From an uncultured Thermoguttaceae bacterium (GTDB lineage: Bacteria > Planctomycetota > Planctomycetia > Pirellulales > Thermoguttaceae): DNA of 64,000 nucleotides. Positions 35,302 through 44,912 of the stretch are shown here, piece after piece (positions within the stretch are counted from its first letter, which is position 1; each line of letters opens with the position of its first letter). The notes under the pieces were generated by a model. The model had not been told where the DNA came from. It saw only the letters and a list, made by a program, of their open reading frames with translations, and did not search any database. The position numbers were made by a program, and so were the translations under genes. The stretch spans positions 62,001 to 126,000 of the forward strand of contig CALIRO010000040.1 in assembly GCA_938042245.1 (NCBI GenBank). Reading direction: 5' to 3'.

Positions 35302-36816
35302 ATGAGGCGATCTGTAGGGACTTTCCTCCGGCAGGCCGAAGGGGGGGCGGTGGTGGGCTTGGCCTTGGTGATTCGAGCGGCAGTGCTGCTGCTTACACCC
35401 AACGCCCTGCAAGCAGATCCGGACGGCTACCGAGCGGTAGCCGAAAACCTCCTTCAGCACGGAGTGCTAGGCCATGGGCCCCAGCCGACTGCAAAACGGC
35501 CGCCCCTCTATCCGCTGATTTTGGCCGGATGTGCGGTGTTTGGATCGGCTGCCCGAGGGGTGCTCAGCCTGCTCCATCTGGCCATGGGAGGGGCCACGGT
35601 GTGGTTGGCCTGGCACTTGGCCCGAACGTGCCGACTCCGACGCCGGCAGCGCTGGCTGGTAGCCGCTCTGATGGCCGCTGATCCCCTCTTACTGCGAGCA
35701 AGCACCTTGGTCATGACCGAAACCGTAGCCGTCCTCCTGGCTACGGCCGCATTAAATCTGTGGACCCACTATCTCCGGCAACCAACCGGTTGGCGGGCCG
35801 GTCTGGCAGGACTCCTGATGGGCCTGGCAGTGCTATGCCGGCCAGCTTGGAGCCTGTGCCTTCTTGCCCTGGGAGCAATGGTACTGAGCAGTCCGGTTCG
35901 GCAAAAGAGGCTGCTCCGTCCAGTCTCGGAAAAGCCAGGGCCTCTGTTTGGCAAAGGATCGCTCCTGTGCCACCCAAGACTGCGGTTGTTTGCCCTCTAC
36001 GGGCTAGGGGCGGGCTTGGTGTGGACTCCATGGGCTTGGCGAAATGCCCTCCAATTTGGCTGGCCAGTACTAACCACCACTCATGGCGGCTATACGATGT
36101 TCTTGGCAAATAATCCATGGCTGTACGAACACCTTCGGCAAGGCGGCAGCCTGCAAAATTGGAACCCAAAACCGTTCCACCAGGCATGGGATCAGACAGT
36201 CCAAGACCGCTTCCTGCTGAATCCAAGTGGCATCCGGAAAAGGAATGTCTTTAGGCAGAGTTCCTTGTTGTTAGATAAGGGCTCCGGCGGACGGGTTAGC
36301 CGTTGGAACTGGGAAAGGAATCCTTTAAGCAACCCTTCCTCCGAGGCAGGGGTCCCCCCCACAGGGGATTCCCCGTTCCGTTGGATCGATGAGCTGGCGG
36401 CGGATCGGTGGGCCTATCAGCAAGCCTGGCATGCCATCCGGGAAGAGCCGGGGCTTTTTTGCCGAGCAGTCTTATTACGTTGGTCCCGATTCTGGCAGCT
36501 GACTCCCTCTCAGAAGGGAGAGGCCGGGGTGAATTGGTTAGTTTATTATGGGAGTGGCGCATGGTACGCCGGAGAGTTTATTTTGGCAATTTGGGGAATA
36601 TGGGTCGTTTACACAAAATCAAATCGCAATTTCGCCCTCCAAAATACCCTCCTGGTGGGGTTGATATGGAGTGGGCTTTTATCCGGAGTGCATATCTTCT
36701 ATTGGACGGAAATGCGAATGCGCTGTCCTCTCACAGCGGCCATCGCGCTTGCTGCCGCTTCCGGAATCTTCCAAAGACCCCTCCATCGGCGGCAAACCGC
36801 TCCCTCACCCAGGTAG
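35302..36816 (+). CDS. GT39/ArnT-like membrane glycosyltransferase
   Basis: The track opens at 35185 inside the preceding gene; ATG 35302, 18 bp after that gene's stop, gives 504 residues beginning MRRSVGTFLRQAEGGAVV. The protein has about nine hydrophobic segments. The N-terminal DPDGYRAVAENLLQHGVLGHG matches the first loop of GT39-type (PMT/ArnT) glycosyltransferases, where an acidic residue is catalytic, and RPPLYPLILAGC is also typical. Family members transfer sugars from polyprenyl phosphates outside the membrane. A soluble stretch (about residues 305-365) and a LTPSQKGEAGVNW stretch look like repeat DNA absorbed into the frame. It is co-directional with the DUF4159 gene. Confidence 0.8.
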   Translation: MRRSVGTFLRQAEGGAVVGLALVIRAAVLLLTPNALQADPDGYRAVAENLLQHGVLGHGPQPTAKRPPLYPLILAGCAVFGSAARGVLSLLHLAMGGATVWLAWHLARTCRLRRRQRWLVAALMAADPLLLRASTLVMTETVAVLLATAALNLWTHYLRQPTGWRAGLAGLLMGLAVLCRPAWSLCLLALGAMVLSSPVRQKRLLRPVSEKPGPLFGKGSLLCHPRLRLFALYGLGAGLVWTPWAWRNALQFGWPVLTTTHGGYTMFLANNPWLYEHLRQGGSLQNWNPKPFHQAWDQTVQDRFLLNPSGIRKRNVFRQSSLLLDKGSGGRVSRWNWERNPLSNPSSEAGVPPTGDSPFRWIDELAADRWAYQQAWHAIREEPGLFCRAVLLRWSRFWQLTPSQKGEAGVNWLVYYGSGAWYAGEFILAIWGIWVVYTKSNRNFALQNTLLVGLIWSGLLSGVHIFYWTEMRMRCPLTAAIALAAASGIFQRPLHRRQTAPSPR

Positions 36817-37259
36817 CTTGACATGGGCTTCTTCTGAATCTTCCTAACTTCTTATCCCACAAGTTGTTAAACCATTCTAAATCTTCCCAACCCAGAAGAA
36901 CATGCCTTGATTCGGGCGGAGCTTCTCTTTATAATCTGCCGCAGCGTGGGAAGAGGCCTTTTCGTCGTAACTTCTTTGGTATCCTCAGGTTAGGCTATTG
37001 GACAGGTGCGTTCGCCTGTCCAGGTTGGCAAGGACGCCTCTTGCAGACGGCTCATCTGGTTGGTCAGCGCCCTGATTGGCACAAGCCGACTCCAGGTCGG
37101 CCGGATCGCACTCCGTCCTTTCTTCCTCCTGTTTGGACAGGGGGTTACTGTGCGATTAATTTCTCCCATCCTGCTCCTCCGTACACCGCTTCGAGTGTTT
37201 TTGGGAGCTGGTCTGGCAATTGCTCTTGGGGGAAGCTGTCGAATCCTGCTAGTTGGTGG
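36817..37259 (+). other. Region upstream of lptD; open in frame but probably not coding
   Basis: The ORF track extends the lptD frame upstream to TTG 36864. The extra 132 residues show no family similarity, no signal peptide and a composition unlike the rest. The stretch 36817-36960 is AT-rich and promoter-like (TTGACATGGGC at 36817). A second open frame (37006-37473) overlaps it. I therefore place the start near 37260 and regard this stretch as mostly untranslated. Confidence 0.4.
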
Positions 37260-40200
37260 GTGGTTTACTGGTTGCGGTGGTTGGTTCTTCTGGGGGGATG
37301 GATACCCTGCTTACTTACTGAAACCAATTCCGCCTCACAAGTCTGGGCCTCTTCGCCCCCCGTGGGGCAGGCCCGGGTGGAACTCCCGCCGCCCTCGGAG
37401 TCTTTGCCGCTCAAAATCTCCGCCGATCGTGGTACCCTGTGGACCGAAGGAAGTTGCCAAGTCTGGGCTCTAGAAGGTAACGTCCAGTTGGTCCAAGGTT
37501 CCCACAAAGTCCAGGCTCAACGGGCTGTCTTCTGGGTATCTGCCCAGGTCCCCCCGGAAGAAGCTATCTCCAAAGTCTTCGGATCTTCGCAAATCCAGTT
37601 TGCCCAAGATTATCCCCTGGGGAGCTCAGAAGGAGCTCTGACCAAAGTCGTCGGATATTGGGAAGGGCAAGTGGAAGGCCAATGCTGGGGCAATGCAGGT
37701 CAGGTCCGATGGACCGACCAAACTTGGCTAAGCCGGTGGGTCAGTACCAGTGCCCCAGAAATCCACGTGGTCCAATGGCTGCCTGAAGCAACCGAAAAAC
37801 CCCCCTGGTATGATCGGGCAGTGGCCCGTCGGCGCCAGGAACTGGCGCAGGCCATCCAACAAACTCCGGGGGGGTTGCCTGGGGGAGCCAGTGGGACGGG
37901 TTCCGGTAGCCAACCCATGGGCTTTGATCTGTCTTCATGGGGAGGAGTTCCTTCGGCGGCAGGGGGCGGGTCAGCCCCTCGGCTAGGCGTGGCTCCGGGT
38001 TCTGGCGGGGGGGCGCCTTGGGCTGGGGCTGAAGACGGCCAAAGCCCTACACCAAGCCCATCGGCCACGGTAGCTCAGTTGGCTAAGCCACTCCCAGCGC
38101 CAGCGGCATCAGCCCTGCCCCCCCGAACTCGCCGGATCCGCGTCTTTTCCCGAAGCGATGTGCGGATTCAGGCCCAATGGTTTCCCGATCCGCAGACTAA
38201 TCAAGGCATTGCCGTCATTGACGGCGGAGTGAACATCGTCATTGACGAGGCGGGCAGGTGGGGAACCGTGGATATTTCCGCGGATCGGATGGTCATTTGG
38301 ACACGTGCCGATCAGGAGCCTGGGCTTTCTGGCCAAGCGCTGCAGGATGCAGAAACCCCCATGGAAATCTATATGGAAGGCAATGTGGTTTTCCGGCAAG
38401 GGCAGCGCACAATCTGGGCGGATCGGCTTTATTATGATGTGCGCCGGCGGTGGGGAACCATTTTGGGTGCAGAAGTGCTCACCCCAGCTCCCAAGTATGA
38501 AGGTCTTCTGCGCCTTCGGGCTGAGCTGCTTCAGCAAACAGGGCCTGGCCAGTTTTTTGCTCGGGATGCGTTTGTTACTTCCAGTCGGCTGGGCACCCCT
38601 CGGTATCGACTCCAGGCTAGGGAAGTGTATTTCGAGGATGTTCAAGTGCCCCTGGCAGATCCATGGACCGGCCAAATCCAGGTGGATCCGCAAACAGGAG
38701 AGGTTTTACTGGATCATCAACAGAATTTTACTAGCCGACACAATTTCCTTTTCCTGGAAGAGGTGCCGGTTCTCTATTGGCCGTGGATGGCGGCCGATGT
38801 GAGTGAACCGACCCTGTATATCCGCCGGGTACGGTATAAATACGATAAATCGTTTGGCAATCAGATTTTCACGGACTGGAATGCGTTTCAGCTTTTCGGG
38901 ATTCGGCGGCGGCCCGAGGGAACCCGCTGGGACGCTAGTATCGATTATCTGGATAAGCGAGGCTTAGGTCATGGCACCACCTTTACCTATCGCCGGAATG
39001 AATTTCTTGGGATTGTTGGGCCGGTTTCCGGCCTGGTGGATTACTGGGGGCTGAAGGACCATGGAGAGGACCTATTGGCCGGTCGGGGTTGGGTGCAGCC
39101 GGAATCGGAATATCGGCATCGGCTCTTCTGGAAACATCGGCAGCAGATTGCCGAAGAGTATCTCTTGTCGGCAGAGGTCAACTGGATCAGTGATCGGAAC
39201 TTCCTGGAGCAGTATTACCGTACCGAATGGGAAACCTTCAAGGATTTTACCACGGGGGTGGAATTACGACGGGCAAGAGACCACATTTCCTGGAGCGTGG
39301 CGGCGGACGTTCGGCTGAACGACTTTCTGACCCAGACGGAGTGGTTACCCAGGGCGGACCATTTTATTTTGGGCCAGCAGGTAGCCGAGGGGCTGACGTG
39401 GTTTTCGCATTCTGGGGTTGGCTACGGGCGGTTTCGGACCGGGGCGGCGCCGACGTTTGCCAGGGAGGCGGCTTTGTTTACCTATCTGCCGTGGGAGTCG
39501 CCGGGGCCGCCTGGTGCACCGGGCGTGCCCTTAAAAGCCGATGGGGAACGGATATTTACGCGTCAGGAAATCGACTGGCCGCTGCAATTAGGACCGGTTA
39601 AGGTCGTGCCGTATGCCCTAGGGGAAGCGGCCCATTGGGGGGAGGATCGGACCGGCGAGGACCTGCAACGGCTCTACTATCAGGTGGGTGTGCGGGCCAG
39701 CCTGCCTTTCTGGCGCAGCTTTCCCGAGGTAGAGAGCCTCTTATGGAACGTGCACGGCTTGGCGCATAAGGTAACCTTGGAGGGGGAGTTTGCTTTTGCG
39801 GAGGCCAATCGGGATCTCAGCCTGCTACCGCTTTATGACCCGCTGGATGACGATGGGATTGAGGCGTTGCGCCGGCGGTTTGCGGTGCGCACCTTTGGTC
39901 TGCCGGCGGGTACGGTGGCGGCCATTCCGCTGCCGTTTGATGAACGAGTTTTTGCTTTGCGGAGCGGCCTAGCCAGTTGGGTGACTGCTCCGGTGGAAGT
40001 AGCAGACGACCTGATGGTATTCCGGCTGGGAATGCACCAGCGGTTGCAGACCAAACGGGGGCCGCCCGAAAACCGCCGAATTATCGACTGGATGACGCTG
40101 GAGACGAATTTCACGATTTTTCCGGAGGCCGACCGGGATAATTTCGGGACCGCTGTCGGTCTGCTGGATTACCAGTACCGATGGTTTATTGGGGATCGCT

Positions 40201-40610
40201 TCACGCTGGTTTCGACGGGGTTATTTGATTTCTTCCATGATGGGGCACAAGTGATTACTATTGGGGGGTACTTGGAACGCCCGCCGCAGGGCCGACTGTA
40301 TTTAGGTTTGAACCTCCTGGAAGGCCCCTTCCGAAGCCAGGTGCTGCTGGCTTCCTTCTCCTATCAGATGAGTCCCAAGTGGATTGGTACGGTAAGCGCC
40401 TCGGTGGATTTGACCGGTGAAAACATCGGCCAAAGTGCCTCGGTTACCCGGATCGGCGAATCCCTAGTGGTCAACGTAGGGGTGCGGGTGGATGCCATTC
40501 GGAAAGATACCGGTGTGTTTTTAAGTGTGGAGCCTCGGTTTTTGCCCAAACGTCGTTTGGCCGGTGCCGCAGGCCGAATCCCCCTTGCCGGGCTGGAAAA
40601 GCTGGAGTAA
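37260..40610 (+). CDS. lptD: LptD/OstA-like outer-membrane LPS assembly protein
   Basis: From GTG 37260 (alternatively TTG 37272) the protein starts with a hydrophobic leader (WLRWLVLLGGWIPCLL) and has 1116 residues. An OstA-type beta-jellyroll repeat region follows (KISADRGTLWTEGSCQVWALEGNVQLVQG, and again SADRMVIWTRADQEP... IYMEGNVVFRQGQRTIWADRLYYDVRRRWG). Between them is a Pro/Gly/Ser-rich linker (about residues 200-280). The large C-terminal half is a beta-barrel with alternating aromatic strands (NFLFLEEVPVLYWPWMAADV; FTYRRNEFLGI; FSYQMSPKWIGTVSASVDL). LptD forms the outer-membrane pore that inserts LPS with LptE, present at 12086. It converges on the DUF1573 gene with a hairpin between them. 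The start is the least certain part. Confidence 0.8.
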   Translation: MVYWLRWLVLLGGWIPCLLTETNSASQVWASSPPVGQARVELPPPSESLPLKISADRGTLWTEGSCQVWALEGNVQLVQGSHKVQAQRAVFWVSAQVPPEEAISKVFGSSQIQFAQDYPLGSSEGALTKVVGYWEGQVEGQCWGNAGQVRWTDQTWLSRWVSTSAPEIHVVQWLPEATEKPPWYDRAVARRRQELAQAIQQTPGGLPGGASGTGSGSQPMGFDLSSWGGVPSAAGGGSAPRLGVAPGSGGGAPWAGAEDGQSPTPSPSATVAQLAKPLPAPAASALPPRTRRIRVFSRSDVRIQAQWFPDPQTNQGIAVIDGGVNIVIDEAGRWGTVDISADRMVIWTRADQEPGLSGQALQDAETPMEIYMEGNVVFRQGQRTIWADRLYYDVRRRWGTILGAEVLTPAPKYEGLLRLRAELLQQTGPGQFFARDAFVTSSRLGTPRYRLQAREVYFEDVQVPLADPWTGQIQVDPQTGEVLLDHQQNFTSRHNFLFLEEVPVLYWPWMAADVSEPTLYIRRVRYKYDKSFGNQIFTDWNAFQLFGIRRRPEGTRWDASIDYLDKRGLGHGTTFTYRRNEFLGIVGPVSGLVDYWGLKDHGEDLLAGRGWVQPESEYRHRLFWKHRQQIAEEYLLSAEVNWISDRNFLEQYYRTEWETFKDFTTGVELRRARDHISWSVAADVRLNDFLTQTEWLPRADHFILGQQVAEGLTWFSHSGVGYGRFRTGAAPTFAREAALFTYLPWESPGPPGAPGVPLKADGERIFTRQEIDWPLQLGPVKVVPYALGEAAHWGEDRTGEDLQRLYYQVGVRASLPFWRSFPEVESLLWNVHGLAHKVTLEGEFAFAEANRDLSLLPLYDPLDDDGIEALRRRFAVRTFGLPAGTVAAIPLPFDERVFALRSGLASWVTAPVEVADDLMVFRLGMHQRLQTKRGPPENRRIIDWMTLETNFTIFPEADRDNFGTAVGLLDYQYRWFIGDRFTLVSTGLFDFFHDGAQVITIGGYLERPPQGRLYLGLNLLEGPFRSQVLLASFSYQMSPKWIGTVSASVDLTGENIGQSASVTRIGESLVVNVGVRVDAIRKDTGVFLSVEPRFLPKRRLAGAAGRIPLAGLEKLE

Positions 40611-40633
40611 TCCGTTTCGGCGATTGGTGTCCT

Positions 40634-40654
40634 AGCGGCCAACTTGTGGCCGCT
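40634..40654 (+). terminator. Hairpin between convergent lptD and DUF1573 genes
   Basis: AGCGGCCA-ACTTG-TGGCCGCT is a perfect 8-bp stem with a 5-nt loop, 24 bp after the lptD stop. It is followed on the plus strand by CCGTTTCTC, a weak T-rich tract. Being symmetric, it could end transcription from both directions. Confidence 0.6.
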
Positions 40655-40695
40655 CCGTTTCTCTGGAGGGGGCAGCATGATCTGGACATTTGTCG

Positions 40696-41769
40696 CTACT
40701 TTTCCTCTCCGGATGCCACAAAGGCCTGCACCGGGATTTCCACAGCCTCTGGGGTGAGATCGGTCTGTAGGCGGATAATGCCTTTATGTTTACCTAGCCT
40801 ATCAGGCGCTTGATACCGGAGAGTAACCCGATGGAGTCTCTGCGCTGGGGCAGGCTGGGGGAACGGGACGCTCAGGCCAGGCAGAGTTGCGGTAGCTGAC
40901 AGCAAGCGGAAAGGGCGTTGGGCCTGGACGACCAGGAGTTTCGTAACTGTCTGGCCAGGCCAGATGGCCCCCAGCCAAACTATCGGCGGATACACCTGCA
41001 GTTCTGCCGCCACCCGTCCGGTAACCAACACCGAAATGGCTGCATTCTGAGAGTCATGGGTTTGCAGTACCAAGAGTTCTTTAAACGGGCCTAATGGGCC
41101 GGTGGCTTCCACGTGCACCTGAAGCCGATAGCAAACTTGCTGGTGGCTGCGTTCGATCTGCGTCAGATTAGCCCCGAGGCGCTGCTGCGGACTTTGGAGG
41201 CTTTCGATCCGCCAGTCGGGACGGTCTCGGCAGATGATAAGGGCTTCTCGGAGAGCTTTTTGGCCAGGCTGCAACGTACCGAAATCCAATTCGGGAGGCT
41301 CCAAGGAAATGGCGGGATCGATATACGCAGTTACATGGAGTTGGACCTCTGCAAATTCAGGACGGATGAACGTTACGGTCAAGGTGGAACCCTTCCGTCC
41401 TTGGAATCGGTCGGTGCGCAGGCGAGCAGTAAGATGCTTTTGTTCACCAGGCGCTAAAATCGCTTTTGGTAACACCGGTTCGGTACATTCGCAGGTATGA
41501 CGGACCCGGCTAATTTCGACCTCAAAAGGATAGGGGTTAGTAATGACGAAATCGAACTCGGCGTGGGCTTTGGCGGGCACTCGACCGAAATCATACTCCT
41601 TTCGTTCAAACAGCCGGCCGGCCCACCCAGGCGGTAACGGAGGGGGGTTTTCATTGTGGTTGGGTCTGTGGGCACTGGGCGCACTGATTGGCCAAAAGAT
41701 CACTCCAATCATATAACCCCAACCAATCCATCCGAAAACCGAACGAAGGAAAATAGGATGCCTGTTCAT
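40696..41769 (-). CDS. Exported DUF1573 domain protein
   Basis: ATG 41769 (MNRHPIFLRSVFGWIGWG) lies 16 bp after the stop of the upstream gene and starts directly with a hydrophobic leader; the track's TTG 41802 overlaps that gene and is less likely. The 357-residue protein carries DUF1573 (Ig-like/MSP-type beta-sandwich) units: RKEYDFGRVPAKAHAEFDFVITNPYPFEVEISRVRHTCECTEP, then LDFGTLQPGQKALREALIICRD. The THTCxC-type 'TCECTEP' segment is characteristic of this family. The function is unknown; these proteins are exported and often occur near regulators or protein-quality genes. Co-transcription with the BRCT/TPR gene is likely. Confidence 0.85.
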   Translation of the reverse strand: MNRHPIFLRSVFGWIGWGYMIGVIFWPISAPSAHRPNHNENPPPLPPGWAGRLFERKEYDFGRVPAKAHAEFDFVITNPYPFEVEISRVRHTCECTEPVLPKAILAPGEQKHLTARLRTDRFQGRKGSTLTVTFIRPEFAEVQLHVTAYIDPAISLEPPELDFGTLQPGQKALREALIICRDRPDWRIESLQSPQQRLGANLTQIERSHQQVCYRLQVHVEATGPLGPFKELLVLQTHDSQNAAISVLVTGRVAAELQVYPPIVWLGAIWPGQTVTKLLVVQAQRPFRLLSATATLPGLSVPFPQPAPAQRLHRVTLRYQAPDRLGKHKGIIRLQTDLTPEAVEIPVQAFVASGEEK

Positions 41770-41785
41770 AGTCCACAAGGCCTGG

Positions 41786-43018
41786 TTAACGATTTTGGTC
41801 AATCAGTCGGGTTTGGGCCTGCTGGCTCCAGGGGCTTTCTGGAGCTAGGGCCAGGAAGCTGCGCCAGTGGGATTTGGCCTGTTCCGTTCGGCCCAACTGG
41901 TCCAACAGGCGGGCCAGGTGATAATGGGCATCCGCATAGTGGGGATGATAGGCTAATGCGCCTTGCAGGGCTGCCACAGCCAGCTCCGTTTCTCCGGTTT
42001 CCGCCAAAAGACAGCCCAAATTACACCGGGCTTCCACGAAGTCTTCATCCAGTTCGATGGCCATGTAATAACGTTCCCGTGCTCCGGACAGATCGCCCAT
42101 CCGATAGAGGAGTTCGGCTAATTGGAAGCAGAGTTCTGGGGAGGGGCCGGCGGCGGCCAACGCAGCCCGGAGCATTTCAGCCGCTTCGCGAAGTTGGCCG
42201 GTCTCCTCGAACTGCATGGCTATTTGGACCATTTCCTCTGGGGAGTAATAAGGGGGGCTGTCCGTGGGCACAAAGCGCTCGGCCAGGCAGAAGGCGGCTG
42301 AAGAAGAGGCGCCAGGACGTTGTGGGAGATTTTGGTTTTGTTCGGCCTGGGTAGGCACCCCCTCGAACTCCAGACGCAATTGGCCTCCAGGTTCCATTAG
42401 CCGATCCCCATCCCAAAGCAAAATCTGCTTTCCCTCGATGCGCAGAGGGAGTTGGCCGAGGGGGCGGTCCAGATCGGGGCGGCAGCGGCTCAGGTCGGCC
42501 ATTTGGCGGAGGATGGTCTGGGTGGTGGCGCCCGCCTGGTACAGCTCTGCCAATCGCCGGGCAACAGTAACTTCCTGGAAATCGAAATAAGGTAATTTAT
42601 GGACCACTTTGGCGGGTCGGAGCCAGCCCCGCTGATACCACCGCCGTAGCTGAGCCAGGGGAACCCGGAGCAATTCGGCCAGCATGGCTGGGGTATAAAG
42701 GCGATGGATTTCTGAATTTTCGTTTATTATTCCCAGGCGCTCCCAAAGTTGACTTTCCGGCACTAGTTCGAGGTGTCCTTCGGCTGCTGCCTCCTGAAGC
42801 GATGCAGGGAGGCAGATCCCGAGGGAAGACGTGGACTTGGAAAGTGCCTCTCCGGTGCCTTCCCCCAGGATCAGGATGTCTGCCTCCGGGCCCGGGCGTT
42901 CGAGAACCTTCGCCCCTTGTTGTCGTAACAGGTGGGCCAACTCCCGACGGCTAAGGCTAGCCAATCGGCCCACAATGGCAATCCGTTTGCCTTGCAGGGT
43001 GCCACCAAAATTAGCCAT
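41786..43018 (-). CDS. BRCT + MerR-like HTH + TPR protein
   Basis: The 410-residue protein has three parts. Residues 1-about 85 form a BRCT-type domain (LQGKRIAIVGRLASLSRRELAHLLRQQGAKVLERP, then ADILILGE), the kind that binds phosphopeptides or DNA ends. Residues about 110-185 resemble a MerR winged-helix (LYTPAMLAELLRVPLAQLRRWYQRGWLRPAKVVHKLPYFDFQEVTVARRLAELYQAG). Residues about 265-405 are TPR units (EMVQIAMQFEETGQLREAAEMLRAALA; GARERYYMAIELDEDFVEARCNLGCLLAETGETELAVAALQGAL; ADAHYHLARLLDQLGRTEQAKSHW). It is cytoplasmic, without a signal. This combination suggests a DNA-damage or regulatory scaffold, but no function is known to me. Confidence 0.82.
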   Translation of the reverse strand: MANFGGTLQGKRIAIVGRLASLSRRELAHLLRQQGAKVLERPGPEADILILGEGTGEALSKSTSSLGICLPASLQEAAAEGHLELVPESQLWERLGIINENSEIHRLYTPAMLAELLRVPLAQLRRWYQRGWLRPAKVVHKLPYFDFQEVTVARRLAELYQAGATTQTILRQMADLSRCRPDLDRPLGQLPLRIEGKQILLWDGDRLMEPGGQLRLEFEGVPTQAEQNQNLPQRPGASSSAAFCLAERFVPTDSPPYYSPEEMVQIAMQFEETGQLREAAEMLRAALAAAGPSPELCFQLAELLYRMGDLSGARERYYMAIELDEDFVEARCNLGCLLAETGETELAVAALQGALAYHPHYADAHYHLARLLDQLGRTEQAKSHWRSFLALAPESPWSQQAQTRLIDQNR

Positions 43019-43181
43019 TACTGCCTCCTGAAGGAGTGGAAGGGGTACGAGGATATCCAGAACCTGGCGGAGTCTCCTTCCCCTGCAGGGGCATCGCCTA
43101 CCATCGAGCGCCTCCTGCCACCGGGGAGAGGCAGGGCGTGGCCCCTCCAGTTGGTCCTGCCAGGCGCACCGCCTCCCAAAG

Positions 43182-44684
43182 CTACGAACCCGATGGAAGG
43201 ATGCGGAGCGGGTGATCGGGTTGGTCTGCCAATCGAATTTCTACTGGGCCGGTTTGACGAGCCACCGCTTCCTGAAATTCCCGCGGAGTACGAACCGGGA
43301 CCTGGCCCACCTGGCTGATGATCATTCCCGGGCGTAGTCCTGCTTGCCAAGCAGGGGACCCCTCCTGAACTTCAATGACTGCTACGCCCAGATCAAACGG
43401 GAGGGTGGGGAACATGGGTCGGCCGCTGGCATCGACGACTCCGCTGATATAATCGACCCACAGGCCTCGCCAAGCCGGCGCCCGTTGGCTAACCACCTTT
43501 CTGCCTCGGAGAGGATATTTGCTCAATACCACCTCGATGGGCAAGGGGCGACCGTCTCGAAGCACCTCCAAGTGCACCCGACTTTCCACGGGCAATTTGC
43601 CCACTTCCAGGACCAAGCCGTCAAAATCGTAGATCGGGCTGCCATTGACCGCGAGGATCAGGTCGCCTGGTCGGAGACCAGCTCGATGGGCAGGCGAACC
43701 GGGCACCACATCCTCTACCCGCACTCCGCCGGAAGGCGCAGCCTCCGAAGCAGGCATGCCGCTGGAGCGGCGAATCCCAAGATACCCGTATTCCACCTCT
43801 CGACCTGTTTTTAAGGTATCGACCACCCGGCGAAAGGTGGGATCGACCGGGATGGCGTAGCCGGCAGCGGTTTCATAGCCGGCCACAGCGGCCAACGAGA
43901 CACACAGGCCGATCATCTCCCCCTGCAAGTTGACCAGGGGGCCGCCGCTGGTGCCCAGGTTCAGACGGGCATCGGTCTGGATTAATGTACCAAAGTGATA
44001 CAGTGCTATTTTGCCCACCGGATCGTTTTCATCCGGTTGCGGCGGCGCCTTTCGAGCCAGATTGGAAATAATGCCCCAACTGGCGCTGGCTTGGCCATCT
44101 CGGGCAATAGCATACGGATTGCCTAAGGCAAGAACAATCTGGCCTTTGCGAAGCTGTTGGGCGTCGCCAAAAGCAATTGGGCTGAGGCCTTTGGCCGGAA
44201 TGCTTAAGACGGCTAGATCGCTCCGGGGATCGGCGCCTTTGATCGAGGCGCGGTACGTCTTCCGATCTGGAGTAGTAACATAATATTCACATTCTTCCGG
44301 CAAGGCGTGAAACGCAGTCAAGATCAGCCCATTCGGATCGATCACCACGCCGGTGGCATATTGGCTGGGGATAAAATCGGGGTCGAGAGGCCCTGGCTGG
44401 AGTGGCGGAGTCCGTCGGCGGCCGAATGGGTCGGGAGGCTCTTCGAGTTGCATGGCAGCGCCGGCTGCGGGACGGGGTACCAACGCGATGGCCACGACCG
44501 ATTTTTCGGCCCGTGCGATGGCTTCGATCAGAGCGGCTTCCAGAGCGGCGAGCATCGCCCGAGGGTTTTCTTCCGCCCAAAGCCAACTCCCGCAGCGTCC
44601 GCTCGGCCATAATGGGGCCCCCATCCCTACCCACAGCCCGCCTACCAAAAATCCCCAGCCGATCCGAAAAACTTTTCCCCTCAT
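43182..44684 (-). CDS. HtrA/DegP-like serine protease with PDZ domains
   Basis: The 500-residue protein has a signal peptide (IGWGFLVGGLWVGMG). The trypsin-like domain carries the triad His126 (TAFHALPEE), Asp156 (RSDLAVLSI) and Ser246 (LNLGTSGGPLV). A PDZ domain lies at about residues 295-380 (GYLGIRRSSG; PGSPAHRAGLRPGDLILAVNGSPI). A second PDZ-like domain lies near 410-495 (GSPAWQAGLRPGMIISQVGQVPVRTPREFQEAV). HtrA proteases degrade misfolded periplasmic proteins. GGAGGGG precedes the ATG. A repeat-like spacer separates it from the BRCT/TPR gene downstream. Confidence 0.9.
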   Translation of the reverse strand: MRGKVFRIGWGFLVGGLWVGMGAPLWPSGRCGSWLWAEENPRAMLAALEAALIEAIARAEKSVVAIALVPRPAAGAAMQLEEPPDPFGRRRTPPLQPGPLDPDFIPSQYATGVVIDPNGLILTAFHALPEECEYYVTTPDRKTYRASIKGADPRSDLAVLSIPAKGLSPIAFGDAQQLRKGQIVLALGNPYAIARDGQASASWGIISNLARKAPPQPDENDPVGKIALYHFGTLIQTDARLNLGTSGGPLVNLQGEMIGLCVSLAAVAGYETAAGYAIPVDPTFRRVVDTLKTGREVEYGYLGIRRSSGMPASEAAPSGGVRVEDVVPGSPAHRAGLRPGDLILAVNGSPIYDFDGLVLEVGKLPVESRVHLEVLRDGRPLPIEVVLSKYPLRGRKVVSQRAPAWRGLWVDYISGVVDASGRPMFPTLPFDLGVAVIEVQEGSPAWQAGLRPGMIISQVGQVPVRTPREFQEAVARQTGPVEIRLADQPDHPLRILPSGS

Positions 44685-44912
44685 GGCTCGCCCCTCCCAT
44701 CCAAGCAGCCGTCGCAGATGGATATCGCAGAAAGTAGCTCGTTATTGGCTTATGGTGAATTGCAGATCGGAAGTCGGTTCGTTAGGGATGCGGGGGGCAA
44801 CCTGTTGGGTGGCCCCCCAACCGTCAGCTTATACCTTTTTGGGACGCTTGGTGAAGAGCTTGGGAAGCTCCGGCTTGTGCCGTGGAGTGCTTGTTGCCCA
44901 CAGCTTCCCCCT

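Noticed and set aside
36864-37259. N-terminal 132-residue extension of the lptD frame and the overlapping ORF 37006-37473
   Set aside because: No similarity, no signal peptide and odd composition; a good leader begins at about 37260.
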